A DNA stretch of 64,000 nucleotides from NCBI GenBank assembly GCA_039931245.1, contig JBDTSH010000016.1:136758-200757 (forward strand), read 5' to 3'. The notes under the pieces are model-generated. The model was not told where the DNA came from. It ran no database searches and saw only the letters and a program-made list of their open reading frames with translations. This stretch comes from UBA4729 sp039931245 (GTDB lineage Bacteria > Patescibacteriota > Saccharimonadia > Saccharimonadales > UBA4665). Shown here piece by piece: positions 17,971 to 24,684 of this stretch; positions within the stretch are counted from its first letter, which is position 1; every line of letters starts with the position of its first letter. The translations under genes and the position numbers were made by a program.

Positions 17971-19476
17971 CTATGAGTCTAACAGTTCTCCGCCGCCAAA
18001 TATACTATTAATTTGACTAATGTCCGTCGGCGTTGTCTTATTTAGTCCGGTCGGCGCGGTCGTGGGAGCCAAACTCGGTTTGTCGCCGGGCTTGAGCAAG
18101 ATGCAATTAATAGCGACGCTCCGCCCGCTTACCCCCTCAATAATGTCCATGATGATCTGGCGATTTTTGATGTCACTGATGCGTTTTTGATGAAAAGCGA
18201 AGGTGAAGCCCAGCTCGAGGCTGTCGCCTTCAAAGCGCGGTTGGGCCATTCGGACGACACCATAGAGGGTATTGTGTTTGAGTTTAAGGGCGGCGAGAAC
18301 CAACGGCCATAGGGCGGCGTCATCTGGCTTAACCACACTAGCGGGCGCAGCAGCAGTGACTGAAGCAGGCGCTACCGCCGGCGGCATTGAAATTTTCGGG
18401 CTGGGGGTCGGCGCCAGGGGAGCTTTGGCCTTGTCGGGCTTGGCAGCTGGCGCTGCGGCAACTACCTTGGTCATCGGAGCGACAACCACGAGCCTTTCAG
18501 GGGTGGTTTTGAGACTTAACACATCGAGTAGAACGATTTCGAGATAGCGTTCGGGGTTGTGCGAGGTGGGTACATCGATCAAACGGCCGAGCAAGTCGAG
18601 CGTCGCTTGAGAGAGGGCGGCCCGGCTTTGTAATAGGTGCGTTCGGAGTTTTTGGCCGAGCTGTTTGGCGATGGCGGCCGCCTGAAAGCCCTGGTCGTAC
18701 ATCGTACTGAGCTGCTTGAGTGCCACCTCGGCACTCTGAGGGGTTAGCGGTGATTCAATCAGCTCGACTAACGTTTCAACTGCCGTTTCGGGGGGTATGC
18801 CAAGCAGTGATTGAATATCGGCTAGTTCGAGGGCTTGGCCATTGCTACTTGCTTGATCGAGTAAACTAATACTGTCACGGAAGCTGCCTTCACCGTGTTC
18901 GGCCAGCAATTCAAGCGCCTCGTCGCTGATACTGATTTTTTCGGCTTGGGCAATGAAACTCAAGTGTTTGACGACCTTGTCCGCCGCGACGGGTTTGAAG
19001 GTGTAGCGTTGGGTGCGGCTGACGATCGTTTCGGGCAGTTTATGGGCGTCGGTCGTGGCCAGGATAAAGACGACGTGGGCCGGCGGCTCTTCGAGGGTTT
19101 TCAAAAGAGCGTTAAAGGCTTCCTTGGTTAACATGTGGACTTCGTCAATAATGTAGACTTTGTACTTCGAGCTTGTCGGGGCGATATGAACTTTATCACG
19201 CAATTCGCGAATTTCATCTATCCGGCGATTACTGGCGGCGTCAATTTCGATAATGTCGATGTCTAAACGGTCATCAACGTACGGCAATCCGTTGATCTCA
19301 TGGGCGAGAATGCGGGCGATACTTGTCTTGCCGACACCGCGGGGGCCCGTGAAGAGGTAGGCATGGCTAATCCGACCGGCCTTGATTGCTTTGTCGAGCG
19401 TTTGGGTGATATGTTCTTGCCCAATAATCTCACCCAAGTTTTTAGACCGATATTTTCGATATAATGCTTGCCCCAT
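17971..19476 (-). CDS. dnaX: DNA polymerase III gamma/tau subunit, zinc module absent
   Basis: Clamp-loader ATPase. Walker A GPRGVGKT near 44-51, Walker B IIDEVHML, sensor region TTDAHKLPETIVSRTQ, then a Pro/Ala-rich linker (~345-390) and a C-terminal domain. Between Walker A helix and IEIDAAS the usual four-Cys zinc module is replaced by a short Cys-free segment (INGLPYVDDRLDID). The frame is open from TTG 19482, but ATG 19476 is the likely start, 9 nt after TATAAT (19486-19491). Confidence 0.95.
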   Translation of the reverse strand: MGQALYRKYRSKNLGEIIGQEHITQTLDKAIKAGRISHAYLFTGPRGVGKTSIARILAHEINGLPYVDDRLDIDIIEIDAASNRRIDEIRELRDKVHIAPTSSKYKVYIIDEVHMLTKEAFNALLKTLEEPPAHVVFILATTDAHKLPETIVSRTQRYTFKPVAADKVVKHLSFIAQAEKISISDEALELLAEHGEGSFRDSISLLDQASSNGQALELADIQSLLGIPPETAVETLVELIESPLTPQSAEVALKQLSTMYDQGFQAAAIAKQLGQKLRTHLLQSRAALSQATLDLLGRLIDVPTSHNPERYLEIVLLDVLSLKTTPERLVVVAPMTKVVAAAPAAKPDKAKAPLAPTPSPKISMPPAVAPASVTAAAPASVVKPDDAALWPLVLAALKLKHNTLYGVVRMAQPRFEGDSLELGFTFAFHQKRISDIKNRQIIMDIIEGVSGRSVAINCILLKPGDKPSLAPTTAPTGLNKTTPTDISQINSIFGGGELLDS

Positions 19477-19599
19477 AGTCAACCTATTATAACCGAAGTG
19501 GCACAGGATGTGCTGTTGTGTAATTCAAACAGATAATAATGCCGGCTACTCGCCTCGCTAACTAGCTAAAGTTCGGGCAGATCAACGGTTTAACTGGAG

Positions 19600-20109
19600 C
19601 TACAGAGCGGCTTCGAGGGCGGCCCACTCGGCGCCGGTGTCGTCTTCCGGTACATTGACGCTGACTTGATCACCTGGCTTGGCTTTAAAGTAAGTCACGC
19701 TGGCGAGCAAGACGCGGAAGTTGCGGCCGTTGACATCGACAAAGTAGTGGCCATTCTCGAGCTTCAGTGCGCCAATAACCTGTTTGCGAGGAATCGGACC
19801 GATCTGTTTGTAAAGAAAGGCGCCCTCTTCGGTTATGGTCAGTTTTAGGATATCGCCCTGGACCAGTTTAGATTTACTGGCGTAGTTGGCGGGTACGGGA
19901 TAAGTTTTGCTGTCGGAGCCGACCATATTTTGGCCGTCAAAAACACCTTCGATAACTTTACCGAGGGTTTCTTCACGGACAATCGCAACGGTGCTGGTGT
20001 CGTCCCCCACTAAACTAATCAATAGTTCGTTGGCAGCAGCGAGATTTGTCTCGGCTTCTTGAATAAGGGCTCGGAGGCGCTTGATTTGTTTTTCTGGTAC
20101 TTCAGGCAT
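19600..20109 (-). CDS. conserved-type hypothetical protein with N-terminal coiled coil
   Basis: 169 residues: a charged coiled-coil helix (~5-35), then beta-rich segments (KTYPVPANYASKSKLVQGD, KPGDQVSVNVP) that look like two small barrels. No family name recognised. It stands between dnaX and rplL, the two flanks being core genes, so it may be a lineage-conserved translation or replication factor. A TATGAT about 45 nt upstream could serve it; no strong Shine-Dalgarno. Confidence 0.6.
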   Translation of the reverse strand: MPEVPEKQIKRLRALIQEAETNLAAANELLISLVGDDTSTVAIVREETLGKVIEGVFDGQNMVGSDSKTYPVPANYASKSKLVQGDILKLTITEEGAFLYKQIGPIPRKQVIGALKLENGHYFVDVNGRNFRVLLASVTYFKAKPGDQVSVNVPEDDTGAEWAALEAAL

Positions 20110-20204
20110 TTATTCTAGTCTCTCGTGTAAGTATTTATTAGTACACTTACCCATAAAAATATCATAATTGAATGGGTAAGTCAAAGGTAATCAGTAAGCT
20201 GTGG

Positions 20205-20241
20205 ATAAAAGCGTCACCCCATCGGTAGGATGGGGTGACGC
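20205..20241 (-). terminator. terminator after rplL
   Basis: Perfect 13-bp GC-rich stem (20211-20223 with 20229-20241), 5-nt loop, followed on the minus strand by TTTTAT. It begins 16 nt after the rplL stop and ends the rplJ-rplL transcript. Confidence 0.92.
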
Positions 20242-20256
20242 CGCGCGTCGAACTCG

Positions 20257-20631
20257 TTAGACGAGTTCGACTGTTGCGCCAGCGGCTTCGAGGGCTTTCT
20301 TAGCCTTCTCAGCATCATCTTTAGCGGCTTTTTCGAGGATAGTTTTAGGTACTCCGTCAACCAGAGCTTTGGCTTCACCAAGACCAAGACCGGTGATGTC
20401 CTTGACGGCCTTAATAACGGCCACCTTAGCGGCACCGGCGTCCTTCAGGACAACATCGTATTCGCTCTTGGCGTCTTCGGCGGGAGCGGCGTCACCGGCA
20501 GCGGCAGCGACAGCTACGGCGGCGGCAGCGGGTTCGATACCGTATTCGTCTTTAAGAATCGTACCGAGTTCGTTTACTTCTAGTACAGTCAACCCAACAA
20601 GCTGTTCTGCAATCTTCTTTAAATCTGCCAT
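20257..20631 (-). CDS. rplL: ribosomal protein bL12 (L7/L12)
   Basis: 124-residue ribosomal stalk protein. N-terminal dimerisation helix, Ala-rich hinge (~37-55) and the factor-binding C-terminal domain (EYDVVLKDAGAAKVAVIKAV, GLGEAKALVDGVPK). AAGGAG stands upstream of ATG. Follows rplJ by 74 nt in the usual order; a strong terminator follows. Confidence 0.98.
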   Translation of the reverse strand: MADLKKIAEQLVGLTVLEVNELGTILKDEYGIEPAAAAVAVAAAAGDAAPAEDAKSEYDVVLKDAGAAKVAVIKAVKDITGLGLGEAKALVDGVPKTILEKAAKDDAEKAKKALEAAGATVELV

Positions 20632-20705
20632 GTGAATTTCTCCTTGAAATATATAATTGATAGTGTCGCTTTTCCTGATTACCGCCTAAGCGGAAACCTC
20701 AGAAC

Positions 20706-21230
20706 TTAAGCTTTAGCTTTAGCTTCGAGACCTTTGAGTAAGCCGTGCAAATTACCGGACAAACCACTCATGACGCCGTTGATCGGGCCGTTGAGGGTAT
20801 TAATGAGTCCAGCAATCAGGGCGTCTTTACTCGGAAGGGTCGCGAGAGCTTTGACGTTGGCGGCATCGATAAAGGTGCCGTCCGCGGTAATGCCGCCGAC
20901 GAATTGAAGTGTCGGATTGGCTTTGGCGAAAGTGTGTAGCGTTTGAGCTGAAGCAACTTCGTCCTCGGCGTTGAAGGCGTACAGTAGCATACCTTCGAGC
21001 GCGCTTGTTTCGACAGTTTTTAATACGTCAGATTGTTGCAAGGCTTTGATGACCAAGCGGTTTTTGACGACTTTAACTTTAGTGCCATTGGCGCGAGCTT
21101 CCCGGCGTAAACCTTGGAGAGCTTTGACCGTTGTGCCTTCGAACTTGGCGACGACCGTCAGCTTGGAAGCACTCAGTAGAGCGGCAACTTCAGCGACGAT
21201 GACGTCTTTTTCTTGTTTTGTCAGTGCCAT
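20706..21230 (-). CDS. rplJ: ribosomal protein uL10
   Basis: Stalk base protein that binds 23S rRNA and L12 dimers. Start MALTKQEKD at ATG 21230, with AGGAG 10 nt upstream; the frame extends to 21338 but that part is the structured leader. Typical LRREARANGTKVKVVKNRL near 36-54. 174 residues. Regulated by the L10-type leader just upstream. Confidence 0.97.
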   Translation of the reverse strand: MALTKQEKDVIVAEVAALLSASKLTVVAKFEGTTVKALQGLRREARANGTKVKVVKNRLVIKALQQSDVLKTVETSALEGMLLYAFNAEDEVASAQTLHTFAKANPTLQFVGGITADGTFIDAANVKALATLPSKDALIAGLINTLNGPINGVMSGLSGNLHGLLKGLEAKAKA

Positions 21231-21420
21231 AAGGAAGTATCTCCTGCTTATTTTGGCTATATCGCATAGTGATCGACCACGACTACGCGTTAGATTGTTT
21301 CGTTGCCAAACAAAAACGTCTTTAAACGGTTGGTTCAAAGACGTTCAAACACTCACGGGGAGTTTGTTTGTACCTCGGCGACATAATTAAGGCGAAAGCC
21401 CGTCGCTGTCTCTGGCAACT
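21231..21420 (-). promoter_or_regulatory. L10-type autoregulatory mRNA leader
   Basis: The minus strand from 21420 shows the L10-leader signature: AGAGACAGCGACGGG, a small GGGCTTTCGCC hairpin, CTTAATTATG, then GTCGCCGAGGT. In this family the L10(L12)4 complex binds the kink-turn region of its own mRNA. Downstream a hairpin with a T-run (21312-21345) adds a possible transcriptional switch. Confidence 0.9.
21312..21345 (-). terminator. attenuator hairpin inside the rplJ leader
   Basis: Inverted repeat with arms AACGTCTTT (minus 21345-21337) and AAAGACGTT (minus 21323-21315) and inner GAAC/GTTT pairing, followed by TTTTTG on the minus strand. It lies between the L10-binding region and the rplJ ribosome site, so L10 binding could favour termination. 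Confidence 0.75.
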
Positions 21421-21427
21421 TACCTAC

Positions 21428-21456
21428 AGTCTACACTACTAGGCGCAGCCGGTCAA
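21428..21456 (-). promoter_or_regulatory. rplJ-rplL promoter inside the ilvA 3' end
   Basis: Minus-strand -35 TTGACC (21456-21451), 17-nt spacer, -10 TAGACT (21433-21428). The -10 overlaps the ilvA stop codon. The start site would be near 21421, at the 5' edge of the L10-type leader. Confidence 0.75.
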
Positions 21457-22741
21457 TCTGTTGGACCCCGGCTAGTTCATACAAATATTTCAGTTTTGAT
21501 GCATCGATATTTTTCCCCGTACGCAGGACCGCAAATTTGTCGCTGCTGTCATGCTCCTTGATGTATTGCCAGAGTCCGGCCAGAGCAATCGCACCGGTGG
21601 CTTCGGTAGGAAGGCCGTTTTGGTGGAGCTCGACGACCGCCCGGGCGATAGCCATATCGCTGACGTTAACCATGGACTCGGCGGTCACCACCCGTTGGAG
21701 TGCTTCGAGCGTTCGGTGTCCCGGCTGGGCAGCGGCACCTTCGGCGATAGTTTCGAGGCGCGGTGACGGGGTGTAGATGGCGGCTTGGAGCGAGCGGGTC
21801 ATGCCGTTGGCGCCTTGTGGTTCGACACCGATGACGCGGACATCTGGTCGCACTTCATGGAGGTACGTCGCGACGCCGGCGTAAAGTCCACCACCTCCCA
21901 CTGGCACGAATAAGTGTGTAAAGTCGGGGTTTTGCTGTAAGAGCTCGGCGGCTAGCGTCGCCTGCCCGATCATGATCTGTTCGTCATCAAACGGGTCGAT
22001 CGCGAATAAATGGGGACGTTCGTGTAGTAATTGGCGACAGTAGCGACTGGCCGCCTCAAAAGTCGTGCCGGCCAGGATAACGTGTGCCCCGTAGGCTTCG
22101 ACAGCGGCGACCTTGACGCGGGCTGTTGTTGTTGGCATAACGAGTGTGGCAGGGGTATCCAGTAGTCGGGCACTGTAGGCGACGCCTTGGGCATGATTGC
22201 CGGCACTGGCGGCGATTACTCCCCCGGCCCGCTGTTCGTCCGACAGCTGTCGCATGACGTTATAGGCGCCGCGCAGCTTAAAAGCGCCAATCGGTTGATC
22301 GGCATCATGCTTCATGTCCACCGTGAGGCGACGTCCGCCTGAGGTTGAGGTGTAGGGACTGAAATCCGTCCGCACCACTACGCCGGCCATCGCCTGCTGG
22401 GCCCTCAGTACGGCGAGGGCATACGAGCCGAGTGTCGGCACGCCCGCGACGCCCAGGCGCTGGGCCGCTTTCTCGATAGCTAATATGTCGCGCCGGGCGG
22501 CAGAATCGAAGCGGTAACCTGACATTGTGTCCCCGGGCACGTCCTGATGGAGCCGTTGCCAATCGTCTGGCGTCACGTCGCGGTCGGCGCGACTGACTAA
22601 ATCGTCAGGGATATCCGGGTAAACTTCGTCTTCCACCGGTGTCATGGCCGGGGCAATCGGCGCCCATTCCCGTAGCTGGCGCGGTAGCCGCTCATGAAAG
22701 GGTCGCAGTTCGTGATAGTGCGGGGGGTTCAGTTCTGGCAT
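21431..22741 (-). CDS. ilvA: threonine deaminase-like PLP enzyme
   Basis: Fold-type II PLP enzyme converting threonine to 2-oxobutanoate. PLP lysine near residue 155 in PIGAFKLRGAYN, SAGNHAQG, and the glycine loop VGGGGLYAG. No C-terminal ACT regulatory domain; instead about 100 unusual N-terminal residues precede the catalytic core. ATG 22741 has GGAGG 5 nt upstream. Preceded by an Ile-rich leader ORF and terminator, which suggests isoleucine control and therefore the biosynthetic rather than catabolic role. Confidence 0.85.
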   Translation of the reverse strand: MPELNPPHYHELRPFHERLPRQLREWAPIAPAMTPVEDEVYPDIPDDLVSRADRDVTPDDWQRLHQDVPGDTMSGYRFDSAARRDILAIEKAAQRLGVAGVPTLGSYALAVLRAQQAMAGVVVRTDFSPYTSTSGGRRLTVDMKHDADQPIGAFKLRGAYNVMRQLSDEQRAGGVIAASAGNHAQGVAYSARLLDTPATLVMPTTTARVKVAAVEAYGAHVILAGTTFEAASRYCRQLLHERPHLFAIDPFDDEQIMIGQATLAAELLQQNPDFTHLFVPVGGGGLYAGVATYLHEVRPDVRVIGVEPQGANGMTRSLQAAIYTPSPRLETIAEGAAAQPGHRTLEALQRVVTAESMVNVSDMAIARAVVELHQNGLPTEATGAIALAGLWQYIKEHDSSDKFAVLRTGKNIDASKLKYLYELAGVQQIDRLRLVV

Positions 22742-22756
22742 TTTGTCCTCCAACAA

Positions 22757-22783
22757 AAAAAGCTTCCGGATGGAAGCTTTTAT
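22757..22783 (-). terminator. ilvA leader terminator/attenuator
   Basis: Minus-strand hairpin with arms AGCTTCC/GGAAGCT extended by A-T pairs, loop ATCC, then TTTTTTTG, ending just before the ilvA Shine-Dalgarno. A GAAGCT segment in the leader ORF (minus 22816-22811, codons 29-30) can pair with the 5' arm AGCTTC and would then prevent the terminator. Confidence 0.85.
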
Positions 22784-22798
22784 AAAAATGTGTCTCTA

Positions 22799-22900
22799 TT
22801 ACTTGGTTTTAGCTTCAACCCGAATCGGCGTCATTTTAATGATGCCAAACATAATCTGGAGGTTGATAATCAAGGCCGGGACCTTATTTAAAGTAAACAT
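22799..22900 (-). CDS. putative ilvA leader peptide (33 aa)
   Basis: Short ORF directly downstream of a good promoter and ending in TAA-TAG 16 nt before the terminator arm. Of 33 residues 6 are Ile, 3 Leu and 2 Val, including Ile-Ile twice (PALIINLQIMFGIIK). Ribosome stalling at Ile codons 11-26 would leave codons 29-30 free for the antiterminator pairing. The ORF is the tail of a longer open frame whose upstream part is the shadow of the divergent plus-strand gene; the promoter shows where the real transcript begins. Confidence 0.65.
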   Translation of the reverse strand: MFTLNKVPALIINLQIMFGIIKMTPIRVEAKTK

Positions 22901-22907
22901 ATTACCG

Positions 22908-22936
22908 AGTTTACGCCGGCCCTTGACGACTGTCAA
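22908..22936 (-). promoter_or_regulatory. promoter of the ilvA leader transcript
   Basis: Minus-strand -35 TTGACA (22936-22931), 17-nt spacer, -10 TAAACT (22913-22908), then 7 nt to the ATG of the leader peptide, so the leader ORF would start at or next to the first nucleotide. Divergent from the leaderless promoter of the gene at 22979. Confidence 0.8.
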
Positions 22937-22978
22937 GCTCAGGTGGCGTTGCTGTAAACACTGTGCTATAACAGAGCG

Positions 22979-23776
22979 ATGCCAAATAGATTTCTTCCAG
23001 AATTTGCTGGGGCCGCTGGTAATGCTCGGCTGGTCCATACGGCCGAAATACCCGCGATCGTAAGTCGGCTCGATGGCGGTACGATAGCTATGCCCTTGGG
23101 AAAATTCGCCGTGCTCCAGCGGGCCCGCGAATTTGCTCAAGTGATCGATCCGATTGATCTGACACCACTCGCGGGGCAGCCCAACGCCCCCACCTGGGAT
23201 GAGTTGGATCGGCAAACATACAGCCTGTACGAAACTCATTTTGGAGCGGCGCCGCAGGTAGTCGCTGAACAAGCAACCCGGATCCGCTACGCCGCTAAAG
23301 CGGCCACCGGCTTGATTATGGCCTTTCTCGAAGTAATACCTCGGGTTGTCGCGGCCGATGAATTCTCGAACCCCAATGAGGATATAGCTCAACTGGCTCG
23401 AAATTCGGTCGGGCTCATGGCCGGCTGGCTGCAGCTTTCGAACGATTGTGATTTCGGCCTGACATATGCACTGATGAGTCCGAAGCCAAGGCAGAGCGGC
23501 AGCGAAAATTTCTACGGTATGCGCTACCACGCCAAGTGGTTTCTGCGCCAAGCCGATGAAATTAGGCTTAATCCTGCCAAAGTTTCCCACCTCAGAAATG
23601 AGCGGAATAAACACCCGACCTCCCAAGATCGGCCGCAAGACGTCAACTTTGGTTGCCCGGCCGGGCGGCACGTACCGAAGTTATACCAGGCCATGACCGC
23701 CAAGGCAGCGCACGATAATCTATTTGGTGCCAGTTATCAGGCAACTAGGATCAACTTGGGCTACTCTTCAAAATAG
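22979..23776 (+). CDS. hypothetical protein, 265 aa
   Basis: Not recognised. Soluble, alpha-helical in the middle (ARNSVGLMAGWLQL), with a C-terminal FGCPAGRHVPKLYQAM region. TATAAC (22967-22972) with upstream TGC lies 6 nt before ATG, predicting a leaderless mRNA. An overlapping long minus-strand frame exists but has poor composition. Shares its intergenic region with the ilvA leader promoter. Confidence 0.6.
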   Translation: MPNRFLPEFAGAAGNARLVHTAEIPAIVSRLDGGTIAMPLGKFAVLQRAREFAQVIDPIDLTPLAGQPNAPTWDELDRQTYSLYETHFGAAPQVVAEQATRIRYAAKAATGLIMAFLEVIPRVVAADEFSNPNEDIAQLARNSVGLMAGWLQLSNDCDFGLTYALMSPKPRQSGSENFYGMRYHAKWFLRQADEIRLNPAKVSHLRNERNKHPTSQDRPQDVNFGCPAGRHVPKLYQAMTAKAAHDNLFGASYQATRINLGYSSK

Positions 23777-23893
23777 TGTTGCTTTTTACATCAGTTTTGT
23801 GTATCTTAATAATCGTGACAAGTTTCAAAATAAACTATGGCCAGCCCGTCTGTAAGCAAATTATTGCTCGATTGATGGTGTTGCCCGAATAGC

Positions 23894-23969
23894 TGGAATC
23901 CGACTGAACTGATACACCAAATTACGAAAAACACAAAAACGGATTCCAAAATAGAGGAATCCGTTTTTT
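23894..23969 (+). promoter_or_regulatory. three-segment attenuator-like element
   Basis: Segment 1 TGGAATCCG (23894-23902), segment 2 CGGATTCCA (23940-23948, core of AAAACGGATTCC from 23937) and segment 3 GGAATCCGTTTT (23956-23967) are mutually complementary. Segments 2 and 3 make a 12-bp terminator followed by TTTTTT; segments 1 and 2 make a 9-bp alternative that would block it. The next gene starts 17 nt after the T-run. What would control the choice is unknown. Confidence 0.6.
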
Positions 23970-23985
23970 AAAGCAAAGAAAAACA

Positions 23986-24663
23986 ATGACCACCAGCCCC
24001 GAATTATTACTGAGAATCCCCACTACCACCAGTAGTGAATATTTACGTAGCCGTCTGCACGACGTTTTTGACGACATAATCAAACAACCATCCGTTTCAT
24101 TCAACGAAAAAGATTTTGGTACCGATCATCAAATTCTTGAATTTTGTCACGCGGCCCTCTCCAAAAGTTTTAGGATGAGCCGCAGCGAACTTCACTCGTT
24201 CGTTAAAATAGCCCCTGACAGGCTCAGTGCCGATGAGGAGCTCAGCTTAAAGAAGCTAACGTCCGCTGAAAATGACGGCTGGAGTCACCTGGTCGATTTC
24301 CAGGCCTTGACCAAGGCCAATGGCATAGCCGAGTTTGTCGATTATTCGGCAGCAGGAGAAGTCAAAGACTACTTTTTGCCGGTCGTTGGCGGTAGTCGTA
24401 ATGAAGGTTTGGCAACTTACATAGGCCTGTGGAAACATCTGGGTGTGTATGCCAATGAATTAAATGATCGGGATAAGTCGCCAAGAAGCTATGTCCCCGA
24501 CCTAAGTTTTGGTCCGAATGACCATTTTGATGATTTGGCGACTTTTCGTAACGATTCACCAGGCAATCTTATTGCCGTTCTCGGGTCCACCTCCATCTAC
24601 GGCAGCTTGCAAACGTGTATTGAAACTCCGACCATGGTCGCACTAACATTAAAAACCGCCTAA
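23986..24663 (+). CDS. hypothetical protein, 225 aa
   Basis: Not recognised; soluble, acidic, no signal peptide. It begins just after the attenuator-like hairpin, with no strong Shine-Dalgarno. Converges on the tmk-thyX gene. Its place after a conditional terminator suggests regulated expression. Confidence 0.55.
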   Translation: MTTSPELLLRIPTTTSSEYLRSRLHDVFDDIIKQPSVSFNEKDFGTDHQILEFCHAALSKSFRMSRSELHSFVKIAPDRLSADEELSLKKLTSAENDGWSHLVDFQALTKANGIAEFVDYSAAGEVKDYFLPVVGGSRNEGLATYIGLWKHLGVYANELNDRDKSPRSYVPDLSFGPNDHFDDLATFRNDSPGNLIAVLGSTSIYGSLQTCIETPTMVALTLKTA

Positions 24664-24684
24664 AACAGCCCGCTAAATGAGCGG
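24662..24684 (-). terminator. terminator after tmk-thyX
   Basis: Minus strand CCGCT-CATTT-AGCGG hairpin followed by GCTGTTTTA, immediately after the tmk-thyX stop. The stem is only 5 bp, so the call is moderate. Confidence 0.5.

Noticed and set aside
22799..23671. 290-codon minus-strand frame opposite the gene at 22979
   Set aside because: Composition is that of an antisense shadow over most of its length. Only the last 34 codons follow a promoter and are kept, as the ilvA leader peptide.
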